Positions 15,576-23,092 of a stretch of 48,642 bases of DNA are shown here, one piece after another; within the stretch, counting starts at the first letter, position 1, and each line of letters starts with the position of its first letter. The notes beneath the pieces were generated by a model. The model was not told where the DNA came from, searched no databases, and saw only the letters and a list, made by a program, of their open reading frames with translations. This DNA is from CAZMCC01 sp964564695 (GTDB lineage: Bacteria > Planctomycetota > Phycisphaerae > Phycisphaerales > UBA1924), in the NCBI GenBank assembly GCA_964564695.1, contig CAZMCC010000015.1, forward strand, positions 1 to 48,642. Reading direction: 5' to 3'. The translations under genes and the position numbers were made by a program.

Positions 15576-15809
15576 AAGATTCCTTTCCGCTCCCGGCCCA
15601 CCCGCGTCCAATGCCCCGAGACCGTATCGGCTACCCGGCCCCGGCGGCTCCGGCCGGGGTGATATCTCGGCAGATTCCTCGACCGTCCGGCGGGGCGATC
15701 GGAAAGTACGGCCGCAAGCCGAACGCTGTCAATGCATGCGCGCCGTCGCCCCCCAGAGTCCGCGGTCGCCTATTGGTAAGTACGCGGGGGTGGGGTAGGC
15801 AGTTCCCCG

Positions 15810-15848
15810 CTGGGGGTGCTGGGGGGTGCTGGGGGTGCTGGGGGTGCC
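15810..15848. repeat. Short tandem repeat of CTGGGGGTG units
   Basis: Four consecutive copies of a CTGGGGGTG-like unit (one with an extra G) abut the 110-bp element. Together they fill much of the roughly 550-base gap between the kinase start and the prepilin gene; I see no gene in that gap. Confidence 0.7.
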
Positions 15849-15951
15849 CCGGGTCGGCCGCTCTGGGCAGACCCGGGGTGGTGGTCATGCGTGCGAGCCG
15901 GCATCGTGGCCCCCCGCCGGGATCTGGTGAAGCGCCCGATCCCGGGCACCC
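15842..15951. repeat. 110-bp inverted-repeat element, copy 2 of 3
   Basis: Begins GGGTGCCCCGGGTCGGCCGC and ends with GATCCCGGGCACCCC; the centre differs from the other copies. Same orientation as 5023-5131. It lies upstream of the prepilin-like gene. Confidence 0.8.
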
Positions 15952-16159
15952 CGGCCGGGGGCGCCGGATCAACGTTCAATCGGGCAACTTCCGCGCCACC
16001 GACCCCCCCGACTGGACATTTCGGGTTCTACGGGCGATATTGAAGAGGTATCGGGCCATGTTCTGTGGTCCGATCTTTGGGCGAAGGGCCGGGCGTCGGC
16101 CGCCCGGGGTACCGCGCTCGATGATGGGTGCGGCCGAATCCACGTTGATCGGAGTCCAC

Positions 16160-17140
16160 ATGCGCCGTCGTGGTTTTACACTTATTGAGTTGCTGGTCGT
16201 CATCGCGATCATCGCCCTGCTGGTGGGCATCCTGCTGCCGGCGATCGCGAACGCCCGGGTCGTGGCAAGGAACACGGTGAGCCAGAGCAACCTCAAGCAA
16301 CTCGCGCTCACTATCAATTACTACGCCAACGACACAGCTGACGGGTTTGTGAACCCGTTTCGTGCTCCCGGCGAGCAGTGGCTATGGGCGATCGGCAACC
16401 CGAATCTCTGGGACGTGATTGCGGTTCCTCCTCCGCAGCCGCCCGGACCGTGGTTCCCAATGAGCGAGGGGACGAGCAACCGGGCAACGGAGATCTTTGC
16501 TGCGCACTGGGCCAGCCTGATGGGTCAGTACATGGGAAATGGTTCGAGCAGCTATGAAGTCTCGATCCAGTTCTCTCCTCAGGACTTCACCGTTCGCCAG
16601 CGCTTTCAGTCCACGCCACCACCGCCGCCTGGGCAGTTCTACATCTGGGACGGGTCGTACTGGTACTCGCCGACATTCTGGATGAACCCGAGCCGCTATC
16701 AGACCGAAGCGGTGGTAAGCGTCACGCAGCAGCACATTCGCCGGAACCGGATGTCCGACGTGCGATTCCCGCAGAACAAGGTGTTGCTGTGGGAGCGATT
16801 TGATTGGACGCGCAAGACACGCCTCGCCGCGGGCGGCGGTGCTCGCATGAGCGCTCCACCGATGTGGAACAATCCGGAGGCCCGTCCCAACTGCACCCTC
16901 ATTGACGGCGCCGTGGTGCGGGCCGACATCGCCAAAATCACGGAACTCGCCAACGGCAGTCCGCAGGAACGGGCTGAGTTTCGGCCCAGCGGAGCCTGGA
17001 GCGGACTAGCCGGGTACCTGCAGATGTACAGCATGCACGGGGACGGGCTTGAGTCCGGCCCGCCCGTGTCCCCGGCATATCCGCAGTTCTTCTGGGCGAC
17101 TCGCAAGGGCATTCACGGGCGGGACTTGGCGAACTTCTAA
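16160..17140 (+). CDS. Prepilin-type N-terminal cleavage/methylation domain protein
   Basis: 326 residues. The N-terminus RRRGFTLIELLVVIAIIALL is a classic type IV prepilin signal: cleavage after Gly5, mature Phe6, Glu10 and a hydrophobic helix used for membrane anchoring and pseudopilus packing. ANARVVARNTVSQSNLKQLA is the usual continuation in planctomycete members. The rest is a globular, Trp/Pro-rich exported domain (FYIWDGSYWYSPTFWMNPSR) that I do not recognise. The family is hugely expanded in planctomycetes with unknown individual roles; it may be processed by a PilD peptidase elsewhere and assembled by machinery like that at 37.4-43.1 kb. Codon use is relaxed relative to housekeeping genes. 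A small membrane protein gene follows 41 bases later. Confidence 0.88.
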   Translation: MRRRGFTLIELLVVIAIIALLVGILLPAIANARVVARNTVSQSNLKQLALTINYYANDTADGFVNPFRAPGEQWLWAIGNPNLWDVIAVPPPQPPGPWFPMSEGTSNRATEIFAAHWASLMGQYMGNGSSSYEVSIQFSPQDFTVRQRFQSTPPPPPGQFYIWDGSYWYSPTFWMNPSRYQTEAVVSVTQQHIRRNRMSDVRFPQNKVLLWERFDWTRKTRLAAGGGARMSAPPMWNNPEARPNCTLIDGAVVRADIAKITELANGSPQERAEFRPSGAWSGLAGYLQMYSMHGDGLESGPPVSPAYPQFFWATRKGIHGRDLANF

Positions 17141-17181
17141 TTCCGTATCCGCGCTTCAGGCATGCCGAGAAGGAGCTCCTG

Positions 17182-17604
17182 TTGAAACTGAAGGACAAGA
17201 TTGCACATGCGGTGCAGACGGGGTTGATCGAGGCGCGGAGGGATCCCAAGCAAATGGCCAAGCTTATCGGCGCCAGCGCGTGCATCATGCTGGGCATGGT
17301 GGCGGGTGTTTACCAGCTTTGGCCCCGCTCCGACAAACCCGGCAAGCTCGTAGCGACGCCAGAGGGCGTCGCCCGGATTGAGCAGATGGCGGCGGAGCTT
17401 GAAGCAGCGACGGCAGAGGAAACCGAAGTGTGGCAGGCAGCGATTGCCGCAGGCGAGGTTGAACCACCCGCACCGCCCGACACCGACGTCGTGGCCCCGC
17501 TGGGTCCGAAGGGCATGAATTACAAGCCGTCATACGACCCGACAGCGCCTCCGGCAAATGAGCCTGAGCCGGAACCTGAGCCCGATCCGGACGACCCGGG
17601 CTGA
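17182..17604 (+). CDS. Small single-span membrane protein, unknown function
   Basis: 140 residues, initiated at TTG 17182 with AGGAG seven bases upstream. A charged N-terminus (MKLKDKIAHAVQ) precedes one membrane helix, KLIGASACIMLGMVAGVYQL. The periplasmic part is acidic and Pro-rich, ending in a (Pro-Glu)n-type tail EPEPEPEPDPDDPG. No family recognised. Its position right after the prepilin-like gene on the same strand suggests co-transcription and possibly a partner role. From its stop to 17830 (about 225 bases) I see no gene or structure. Confidence 0.7.
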   Translation: MKLKDKIAHAVQTGLIEARRDPKQMAKLIGASACIMLGMVAGVYQLWPRSDKPGKLVATPEGVARIEQMAAELEAATAEETEVWQAAIAAGEVEPPAPPDTDVVAPLGPKGMNYKPSYDPTAPPANEPEPEPEPDPDDPG

Positions 17605-17830
17605 GTCTCGCTCGCGACCGCCTGAAATTCCGCCTCTTTGTGGGTAACTTGGCGGTCCTTTCAAAACGACCACCACAAATCCTCGCGGCCGTGTGCATCG
17701 GCAGCACGCGCACACAGACATATGCGCATTCGATAACGGGCTTGCGAGTTATCTTGCACACCGGTAGCTTGGGTTCGCCCACGTTGCCGCTTCGTGCAGG
17801 AGGTTCCCGTGCTGATGTTCGTCGCCTTGG

Positions 17831-17945
17831 GGAGCGTGGCACCGAGTATCTCGCCCAATCATCGAGAGGGCTGATACGGGATCGGTTTGAATCTCGCGCC
17901 TCCTGGTGGAGCAGGGGTAGATTGGCCGACATCGGCCCAAAGCGG
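17831..17945. repeat. 115-bp direct repeat, copy A
   Basis: Starts GGAGCGTGGCACCGAGTATC and ends GACATCGGCCCAAAGCGG. It matches copy B at 18067-18180 with only a few differences. The two copies bracket two REP hairpins. Confidence 0.88.
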
Positions 17946-17970
17946 GGGGCGTGGCACCGATGAACCGTGC

Positions 17971-18000
17971 CACCGAAGACGGGCTTTGACGTCTTCGGTG
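17971..18000. repeat. REP hairpin 1 (RAYT-associated)
   Basis: CACCGAAGAC and GTCTTCGGTG form a perfect 10-bp stem around GGGCTTTGAC. Preceded by GTGC as in the other hairpins of this family. Confidence 0.8.
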
Positions 18001-18025
18001 TCCTGCGGCTCCATATGCCCGCACG

Positions 18026-18057
18026 CACCGAGGAAGGTCAAAGCACCTTCCTCGGTG
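18026..18057. repeat. REP hairpin 2 (RAYT-associated, inverted)
   Basis: CACCGAGGAAGGT and ACCTTCCTCGGTG form a perfect 13-bp stem around CAAAGC, the complement of the GCTTTG loop in hairpins 1 and 3. It therefore points the opposite way to hairpin 1. Confidence 0.8.
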
Positions 18058-18066
18058 GCACGTCCG

Positions 18067-18208
18067 GGAGCGTGGCACCGAGTATCTCGCCCAATCATCG
18101 AGAAGGCTGATACGGGCTCGTTTGAATCTCGCGCCTCCTGGTGGAGCAGGGGTAGATTGGCCGACATCGGCCCAAAGCGGCCGATCACAGGCGGGACGCC
18201 TGTGCCAC
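18067..18208. repeat. 115-bp direct repeat, copy B, with extension
   Basis: The first 114 bases match copy A. It continues with CCGATCACAGGCGGGACGCC and TGTGCCAC, where CACAGGCG/CGCCTGTG form an 8-bp stem. The reverse complement of the extended part matches the degenerate element at 8992-9080. Confidence 0.88.
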
Positions 18209-18247
18209 TCCAGCGCAGGGTTCAGACCGAAGACGTATGAATCGTGC

Positions 18248-18281
18248 CACCGAGTGCCGCGGCTTTGGGCGGCTCTCGGTG
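18248..18281. repeat. REP hairpin 3 (RAYT-associated)
   Basis: CACCGAG-T-GCCGC pairs with GCGGC-T-CTCGGTG with one T-T mismatch, around a GGCTTTGG loop. It lies just 3' of the RAYT gene. Confidence 0.8.
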
Positions 18282-18328
18282 CTTCCGCGATGGGGCGCGT
18301 GCCCACTCCATCCCCGGCAGCGATCTCC

Positions 18329-18991
18329 TCACGACGGCTCATCGTCCGTGATCGTGCCACGCGCCAGTCTCTCCTCACCCCGCCACACCATGAACCCGCG
18401 CCACGCGGCCCAATTCAACGCCCCTGGCGGGTCGTCGCACGGCGCCACCCCGGGCCCCCGCGCCGGCGCCTCGCCCCGGTGGCGTGCCAGCCACCACCGC
18501 ACACTGGAGAACTCGTACTGCTGGGCCTGCGCCACGAGCCCGCGCTCGACAGGGTTCTCGTGAATATACCGCACGGCCTTCGTGAACTCCGTTTCGTCGC
18601 GCACGTTGCGGTCAAACCCGCCGCCCTTCTGCCAGAACCGGTACCCCGACGCGGCCGTAACTTTCGCCCGGATCGGCGCCTCAAGCTCGCGCCACCGCCC
18701 GATCACTACCCGAGACACCCGGTGCTTGATCGACACCAGCACGCGATCCAGCGCGACGCCCTCGGGTGGCGCGAGCAGCAGGTGCACGTGCTCGGGCATG
18801 ACGACGTAGGTGTAAAGTCGCGTGCCGCTCTGCTCGCACACGACCGCGAGGCGGTCGACAAAGACACGGGCGATGGCGGGGTTCCGCAGCAGCGGCAACC
18901 GCCGCTGGCAACTGAAGGTGATGAACCGCACGCCGCGGGGGACTTCCCGTCGGATGAGCCGCTTGCGCATGGGCGGGCGCGGGGCGATCAT
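18329..18991 (-). CDS. REP-associated tyrosine transposase (RAYT, Y1_Tnp/IS200-like)
   Basis: About 220 residues from the ATG of MIAPRPPMRKRLIRR; an upstream ATG at 19033 adds 14 residues. The HUH-type metal motif is VVMPEHVHLLLAPPEG (H-V-H), and YIHENPVERGLVAQAQQYEFSSVRWW is the RAYT hallmark C-terminal block. The candidate nucleophilic Tyr lies in AVRYIHENP. RAYTs are single-copy, domesticated relatives of IS200/IS605 transposases that cut and rejoin REP hairpins in E. coli. Three REP hairpins lie 3' of the gene and one 5', all with CACCGA/TCGGTG feet and a shared loop, forming a complete REP-RAYT unit. It looks intact. Whether it also moves the other repeat families in this window is unknown. 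Confidence 0.9.
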   Translation of the reverse strand: MIAPRPPMRKRLIRREVPRGVRFITFSCQRRLPLLRNPAIARVFVDRLAVVCEQSGTRLYTYVVMPEHVHLLLAPPEGVALDRVLVSIKHRVSRVVIGRWRELEAPIRAKVTAASGYRFWQKGGGFDRNVRDETEFTKAVRYIHENPVERGLVAQAQQYEFSSVRWWLARHRGEAPARGPGVAPCDDPPGALNWAAWRGFMVWRGEERLARGTITDDEPS

Positions 18992-19035
18992 GACTTCAGA
19001 ATACCAAGGGACGTGCTCGCGAGCTGCCCTCAACG

Positions 19036-19069
19036 CACCGATAGCCGGTCAAAGCCCCGGCAATCGGTG
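19036..19069. repeat. REP hairpin 4 (RAYT-associated, 5' side)
   Basis: CACCGATAGCCGG pairs with CCGGCAATCGGTG with one mismatch around a TCAAAGCC loop. Located immediately upstream of the RAYT gene, opposite in orientation to hairpins 1 and 3. Confidence 0.8.
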
Positions 19070-19098
19070 GCACGAATACCACCCACGCCCAAAAAGCA

Positions 19099-19137
19099 CG
19101 AGGCCGACCCGGAGCGGGTCGGCCTCGTTTCTTTTCG
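19099..19137 (-). terminator. Intrinsic terminator of the TlpA-like gene
   Basis: CGAGGCCGACCC and GGGTCGGCCTCG form a perfect 12-bp stem with a short loop. On the minus strand it is followed by TGCTTTTTGG, about 20 bases after the TlpA-like stop. The plus strand also carries a TTTCTTTT run, so it may work both ways. Confidence 0.8.
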
Positions 19138-19156
19138 CAGGTTGCGTGCGGGGGAC

Positions 19157-19891
19157 TTAGCCGCCGCCCTTCTTGTCGCCGGCTGGCGCGGAGCCTTCGG
19201 AAGGCTTGGCCTTCGGGAGGTCGTCGACGGCCTTCTTGACGGTGGTCTTCATCGCGGCGACGTCGGCGGCGCCGGAGCCGACCCAGTGGCCGATGAGCTT
19301 GCCGTCCGGGCCGATGGCGAACATGGCAGGGATGCCCGTGACGCCGTAGACCTTGGCGGTGTCGTCGGCGCGGAGCGTGCCCTGGTAGGTGTACTTGTTG
19401 TCGTGCTTGAACTTGATGGCCTGAGCGTCGGCGTCGGCGGGGGCGAGCTTGCCGCGCCCTTCCCAGGAGTTCATGCCCAGGACGACGAGGCCTCGATCAC
19501 CCAGCTCCTCGTGCATCTTCTGGAGCTCTGGCATGACGGCGCGGCACGGCGGGCACCAGGTCGCCCAGAAGTCGAGCAGCACGACCTTGCCGCGGAGGTC
19601 CTTGAGCGCGAGCGGCTTGCCCTCCATGTCGTTGAGGGCGAAGTCGGGGGCGACGTCGCCGACCTTCGGCGGGGCCTTGGGGGCGGCGGGCTTGGTGGTC
19701 TTGGTGTCCTGACCTGCGGGCTTGCCCTTGTCGGGCGCGGTGCCGGTCGGCGCGGTGGTGGCGGGCGTGGTGGTGGAGGGCTTGTCCTTGGGCTGCGTGC
19801 CGGTGGCCTGGGCCATGGCCATCGCGCACAGCGCGGCGACGGCGGACGTTGCGACGAGTGTCAATCCGAGCGATCTGGTCGGGGTCTTCAC
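19157..19891 (-). CDS. TlpA-like thioredoxin-fold protein, exported
   Basis: About 244 residues from the GTG at 19891, which has GAAAGG upstream and yields a proper signal peptide (KTPTRSLGLTLVATSAVAAL, cleavage near AMAQA). A start at 19927 would put 12 residues ahead of it. A low-complexity Thr/Pro/Lys linker (about 31-76) leads to a TlpA/AhpC-TSA domain: VGDVAPDFALNDMEGKPL, then FWATWCPPCRAVMPEL with redox CPPC (about 113-116) and cis-Pro in GVTGIPAMFAIGPDG. It acts outside the cytoplasmic membrane as a thiol-disulfide reductase, for example in cytochrome c maturation. No cytochrome or Dsb genes are nearby, so the client is unknown. The C-terminus is Lys/Gly-rich. Confidence 0.9.
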   Translation of the reverse strand: MKTPTRSLGLTLVATSAVAALCAMAMAQATGTQPKDKPSTTTPATTAPTGTAPDKGKPAGQDTKTTKPAAPKAPPKVGDVAPDFALNDMEGKPLALKDLRGKVVLLDFWATWCPPCRAVMPELQKMHEELGDRGLVVLGMNSWEGRGKLAPADADAQAIKFKHDNKYTYQGTLRADDTAKVYGVTGIPAMFAIGPDGKLIGHWVGSGAADVAAMKTTVKKAVDDLPKAKPSEGSAPAGDKKGGG

Positions 19892-20042
19892 GACAATGCC
19901 TTTCTCAATTGAGATGCGCGCCGCCAACCACCTCGCGGGATTCGGGCGGACGTGCTAACGGTACACCAAAAACCGGCCCACGGCACGAGGGGGGCCGTTC
20001 CTCCGGGGAACAGACGCCGAGCGGGCGCCGGGAACGCATCGG

Positions 20043-21143
20043 TCAGGGCACCAGCCAGCGGGTGAAGCGGTGCCGGCGGAGCAGGAACGTCAGCCCGACG
20101 CTCAGGAAGACCGTCATCCCGAAGAGCTGCAAGGCCATCCCCCAGCCCGGCTCGACGCCGGCCTTGATCAGCACGGTCAGCGAGAGTTGCAGCAGCAGGC
20201 TGTGCGATAGGAACACGCCGTAGGCCCACGGCCCCCACGACCCGATCCTCCGCATGCCGGGGACGTTCAACGCCGTGGCGCCGGCGAGGGCGATCAGGAT
20301 GCCGGCGAGGTTCTGGAGGATCGGCGTGGGCATCACGAACGTGGCAAGCACCACGCACGCCACGGCGGCGGCGATCAGGAGCATGGCCACCCAGTCGCGC
20401 CTCGGCAGCGTGGCGAGCGAGGTACGAAAATACAGACCGGCGGCAAGCCCCGCGAGCAGCGCCGGGCTCCGGGCCCACACCCGCTCGAAGAAATAGTCGA
20501 AGCTCATCAGGTTGCCGGATTGCAGCGGCTGCGTGTACGTCGCCGAAACGACAACGCACGCGCCCACGAGCACCGCGGCCAGGGCGAGCTCGCGCCCGCG
20601 GTGGCCGACGACCCAGCGAACGATCGGGAGCGAGACGGCCGTGGCGATCGTGACGAACGAGAGGAACCACAGGTGGTGCGCCCCGCCGGAGAGGAAGATG
20701 GCGGCGGTGACCGTCGGCGGGGGCGTGCCGGCGATCACGGAGTTGAGGTAGCGGGCGGCGAGCGTGAGGATGCTCCACACCAGGAACGGGCCGTAGAGGC
20801 GAAGAGAGCGGTTGGCGATGTACTGGCCCGCGGGGGGCAGCACAGAGCGGCGCTGCGAGGCGACGAGGAACCAGCCGGCGATGAACGCAAAGAACGGGAC
20901 GGCGAAGCGACCCAGGCGCGTCAGGGTTCCGAGCGTGTCGGCGGTCACGGCGTCCTCGGCGAGCCCCGCCATGACGGAGGTGGCCCCAAGGGCGTGCACC
21001 CAGATGGTGCCGGTGGCGGCGAAGATGCGCGCGGCGTCGATGCCCGCGACTCGCGGTGGAGCGATGCGCGCGGTCGACGACTCGACTCGGCGTTCGCGGC
21101 GCGGAGCCGCGGTAGCGATATGGGACACAGCGATCGAACTCAC
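20043..21143 (-). CDS. Acyltransferase family 3 membrane protein (OafA/YrhL type)
   Basis: 366 residues with about ten predicted membrane helices. The family start VAGIDAARIFAATGTIWVHA has the conserved region around Arg and His, followed by FAVPFFAFIAGWFLVASQRR and SGGAHHLWFLSFV. These enzymes O-acetylate or otherwise acylate surface polysaccharides, lipids or small molecules at the membrane. The cytoplasmic N-terminus (about 30 residues) is Arg-rich. The gene stands alone: no glycan cluster is adjacent, so the acceptor is unknown. A plausible sigma-70 promoter lies about 155 bases upstream. Confidence 0.85.
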   Translation of the reverse strand: MSSIAVSHIATAAPRRERRVESSTARIAPPRVAGIDAARIFAATGTIWVHALGATSVMAGLAEDAVTADTLGTLTRLGRFAVPFFAFIAGWFLVASQRRSVLPPAGQYIANRSLRLYGPFLVWSILTLAARYLNSVIAGTPPPTVTAAIFLSGGAHHLWFLSFVTIATAVSLPIVRWVVGHRGRELALAAVLVGACVVVSATYTQPLQSGNLMSFDYFFERVWARSPALLAGLAAGLYFRTSLATLPRRDWVAMLLIAAAVACVVLATFVMPTPILQNLAGILIALAGATALNVPGMRRIGSWGPWAYGVFLSHSLLLQLSLTVLIKAGVEPGWGMALQLFGMTVFLSVGLTFLLRRHRFTRWLVP

Positions 21144-21699
21144 ACCGCATTCCTCAACGGCCGACGTGACGGCACAACGCCAGACGCCGCAATCGCTTGC
21201 GGCCTAAGGAGTTGTTTCGGTGTATCGGCGGTCCTGAGGAGTGAGTGTGGGGCTCGACGCGTTCACCTTCCGCGACGGACTCATCGCCTCCGGGTGAGAG
21301 TATATCTGACAGGCTGGGGATGACCAAGACGCCCGTTCGTGGGGGCAGAATAACTGATGGCGTGAGCGATTCGGTTCTGGGCGCGGATGATCTGCGAGGT
21401 CCCCAACCGAGAGCGATAAACCTGCCCAATTTCCGGACAGGGTTGATTCGGCGAACAATGACAGAAATGTACTCACGGCGCGTGCCGGGACCGCCGAGGG
21501 GTCGCCGTCCGAACGATGCGGGGCACACGAGACGGCGGCACCAACGCACCTGCCAGGTTGCGACTGCGCCGCGAGGCCACGCGACGCGACGCCCACCCGT
21601 GACCGAACGCACGACTCACGCCGGAGCAACACGGGCGCGACAGGTGAATCGGCCGAACCGGTCGCAGGGATGGCACCGAGCGATTTCGGGGCCGGCGAA
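21144..21699. other. Gap between acyltransferase start and lexA end
   Basis: About 550 bases with no convincing gene, apart from the putative promoter at 21299-21327. A 26-codon minus-strand frame near 21280-21204 (MSPSRKVNASSPTLTPQ...) follows a GGAGG that is too close to its ATG; I do not call it. Confidence 0.5.
21299..21327 (-). promoter_or_regulatory. Putative sigma-70 promoter of the acyltransferase gene
   Basis: On the minus strand, TTGGTC and TATACT are separated by 17 bases. The implied leader of the acyltransferase mRNA is about 150 bases. Confidence 0.4.
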
Positions 21700-22314
21700 T
21701 CAGTACTTCCGCAGCACCGAGCGGACGATGCCCTGGATGCGGCAGTCCTTGACGTAGATGGGCTGGAACTCGGGGTTGGCGGGCTGGAGGCGGATGCGGT
21801 CGGGCTCGCGGAAGAAGGTCTTGAGCGTGGTCTCGCCGTTGGGCAGGAGGGCGACGACGCGGTCGCCGTTGCCGGCGGTCTCGGTGCGCTCGACGAGGAC
21901 GAAGTCGCCGTCGAGGATGCCTTCGTCGCGCATCGAGTCACCGGAGACGCGGAGGGCGAAGAGGGCGCCGGTGCGTCCGGGGCGCGGGCCGACGATGTCC
22001 ATGACGTCGAGCTCGTCGCGGTCCTCGATCTTCTCGATGGGATAGCCGGCGGCGATCTTGCCCACGAGGGGGAAGTGCAGCGGGCGGGCCTCATCGGGGA
22101 CGGGGATGCCGTCAGCGATCGACAAAGAGCGAGCCTTGTTGGGCTCGCGCACCAGGGCGCCCTTTTTGATGAGCGCCTCGACGTGCTCGAACACCGTGAC
22201 CTTGCTGACGCCGATTTCGTCGGCGAGTTCCTGCATCGTCGGCGAATAGCCGTGCCGCATCCGACAGTCGCGGATGAGCTGCAGGATCCGAAGCTGTTTG
22301 GGTGTCAGGTTCAT
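21700..22314 (-). CDS. lexA: LexA repressor
   Basis: 204 residues. The N-terminal winged helix (LTPKQLRILQLIRDCRMRHG, SPTMQELADEIGVSKVTVFE) binds SOS operators; the C-terminal S24 domain self-cleaves when RecA filaments form. The cleavage bond is Ala89-Gly90 in GKIAAGYP; the dyad is Ser127 (SGDSMRDEG) and Lys165 (GETTLKTFF). A GCAGGAGGG ribosome site precedes the ATG. Upstream on the same strand is a poorly defined reading frame, then candidate operator repeats, then dprA. Repression of DNA-repair genes is known for the family; the local operator sequence is inferred. Confidence 0.96.
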   Translation of the reverse strand: MNLTPKQLRILQLIRDCRMRHGYSPTMQELADEIGVSKVTVFEHVEALIKKGALVREPNKARSLSIADGIPVPDEARPLHFPLVGKIAAGYPIEKIEDRDELDVMDIVGPRPGRTGALFALRVSGDSMRDEGILDGDFVLVERTETAGNGDRVVALLPNGETTLKTFFREPDRIRLQPANPEFQPIYVKDCRIQGIVRSVLRKY

Positions 22315-22879
22315 ACGCGAAACCCTCCTGCGGCCGGGTGAACCGTCCGCTCAAAGTCGCCGTTGTCCGTCCCCGTGTCCACGCCGCGCCGGATCCCCAC
22401 GCGGTCGTCGAAGTCCGCAACGCGAAGTGCTGGGCCTCGAGCACGCGGACCGCCGCGAGCAGTCGTCCCGCACGGGTCGACAGCTCGCCGGCCTCCTCCG
22501 AACCGCCGCCGTCCGTCCCCGCCATCGTCTGACCCGGCAATGCCCGGCCCGGCGTTGCCCTTCCGGCTTCAAACCGATCGTGCTCGACCGGGACGATCGC
22601 GCCGTGCTCGTCGGCGTCGAAGTCCTCGACGAACGCACCGCCGGGCCCGAGGCGCACGAGCGGTTCCGGTCGCTGGCTGAGTCTGCTGTTCCCGGTGTCT
22701 CGGTTCATTCGCATGAGCGAGCCTCCGAACGTGACTTCCATCCAGAACTTGACTTCCATCCCGAGCAACTCGTCCATCCTGCGACGAGCCCCTCGGTCCC
22801 GAACGTCCTCGAACTTCGTCGCGACGCAATTCGCCGTCGCAACGATCCGTGCCGCCTGTCGTTCGCGACCGACACTCAC
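22112..22879 (-). CDS. Possible hypothetical gene upstream of and overlapping lexA
   Basis: A minus-strand frame with reasonable codon bias runs from a GTG near 22879 (SVGRERQAARIVATANCVAT, FEDVRDRGARRRMDELLGME) to about 22430, then continues into the lexA coding region. In a second frame the last 250 bases end in a TGA overlapping the lexA ATG, so a frameshift could restore a normal short gene ending at lexA. The plus strand also has an open, codon-biased frame here (PIVLDRDDRAVLVGVEVLDE), so the coding strand is uncertain. I do not recognise any family. Alternatively this is a long leader of lexA. Confidence 0.3.
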   Translation of the reverse strand: MSVGRERQAARIVATANCVATKFEDVRDRGARRRMDELLGMEVKFWMEVTFGGSLMRMNRDTGNSRLSQRPEPLVRLGPGGAFVEDFDADEHGAIVPVEHDRFEAGRATPGRALPGQTMAGTDGGGSEEAGELSTRAGRLLAAVRVLEAQHFALRTSTTAWGSGAAWTRGRTTATLSGRFTRPQEGFAYEPDTQTASDPAAHPRLSDAARLFADDAGTRRRNRRQQGHGVRARRGAHQKGRPGARAQQGSLFVDR

Positions 22880-22978
22880 CAGCAACGAACGGCACCTGCA
22901 ACGAGCGGTCCCAACACATCCCTTTGAACACCGCTCGCCGAGTCTGAACACACACGAGTCCGAACTCCATCGCCGGAT

Positions 22979-23054
22979 CTGTTCGGTACACGATAGCCGA
23001 TCATCGGCCACACGGCAAGAGGGTCCACAGATTTTTGCGAAACCTGTTCGGTAC
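22979..23054 (-). promoter_or_regulatory. Putative lexA-region promoter with paired operator-like repeats
   Basis: CTGTTCGGTAC occurs exactly twice, at 22979-22989 and 23044-23054 (GTACCGAACAG on the minus strand). Between them, on the minus strand, TTGCCG (23013-23018) and TATCGT (22990-22995) are 17 bases apart, a plausible promoter. The first repeat lies at the expected start site, the second upstream of -35. The GAAC/GTTC core resembles known LexA boxes, so autoregulation is a reasonable inference. Confidence 0.45.
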
Positions 23055-23092
23055 CCCCGTTGGCAGTGTTCCAGGGCAGTTTTTGGAAGCGA

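Noticed and set aside
14139..15662. A 507-codon plus-strand frame opposite the second kinase
   Set aside because: The minus strand encodes all kinase motifs; the plus frame is a Leu/Arg/His-rich shadow.
17831..17905. GGTTTGAATCTC followed by GCGCCTCC inside the 115-bp repeat, recalling a tRNA T-arm and acceptor end
   Set aside because: No matching 5' acceptor strand, D-arm or anticodon arm could be found; it is a dispersed repeat.
17640..18240. Several open frames across the REP cluster downstream of the 140-residue membrane protein
   Set aside because: They consist of repeat sequence read through in different frames, with no conserved protein features.
17831..18281. CRISPR array at the repeat cluster
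   Set aside because: Repeats are few, of unequal spacing and different families, with hairpins facing opposite ways; there are no regular spacers and no cas genes.
21204..21300. GATGAGTCC and CGAAAC near each other on the minus strand, recalling a hammerhead ribozyme core
   Set aside because: The CUGAUGA core is incomplete and the GAAA segment is not adjacent to a closing stem II, so the fold cannot form.
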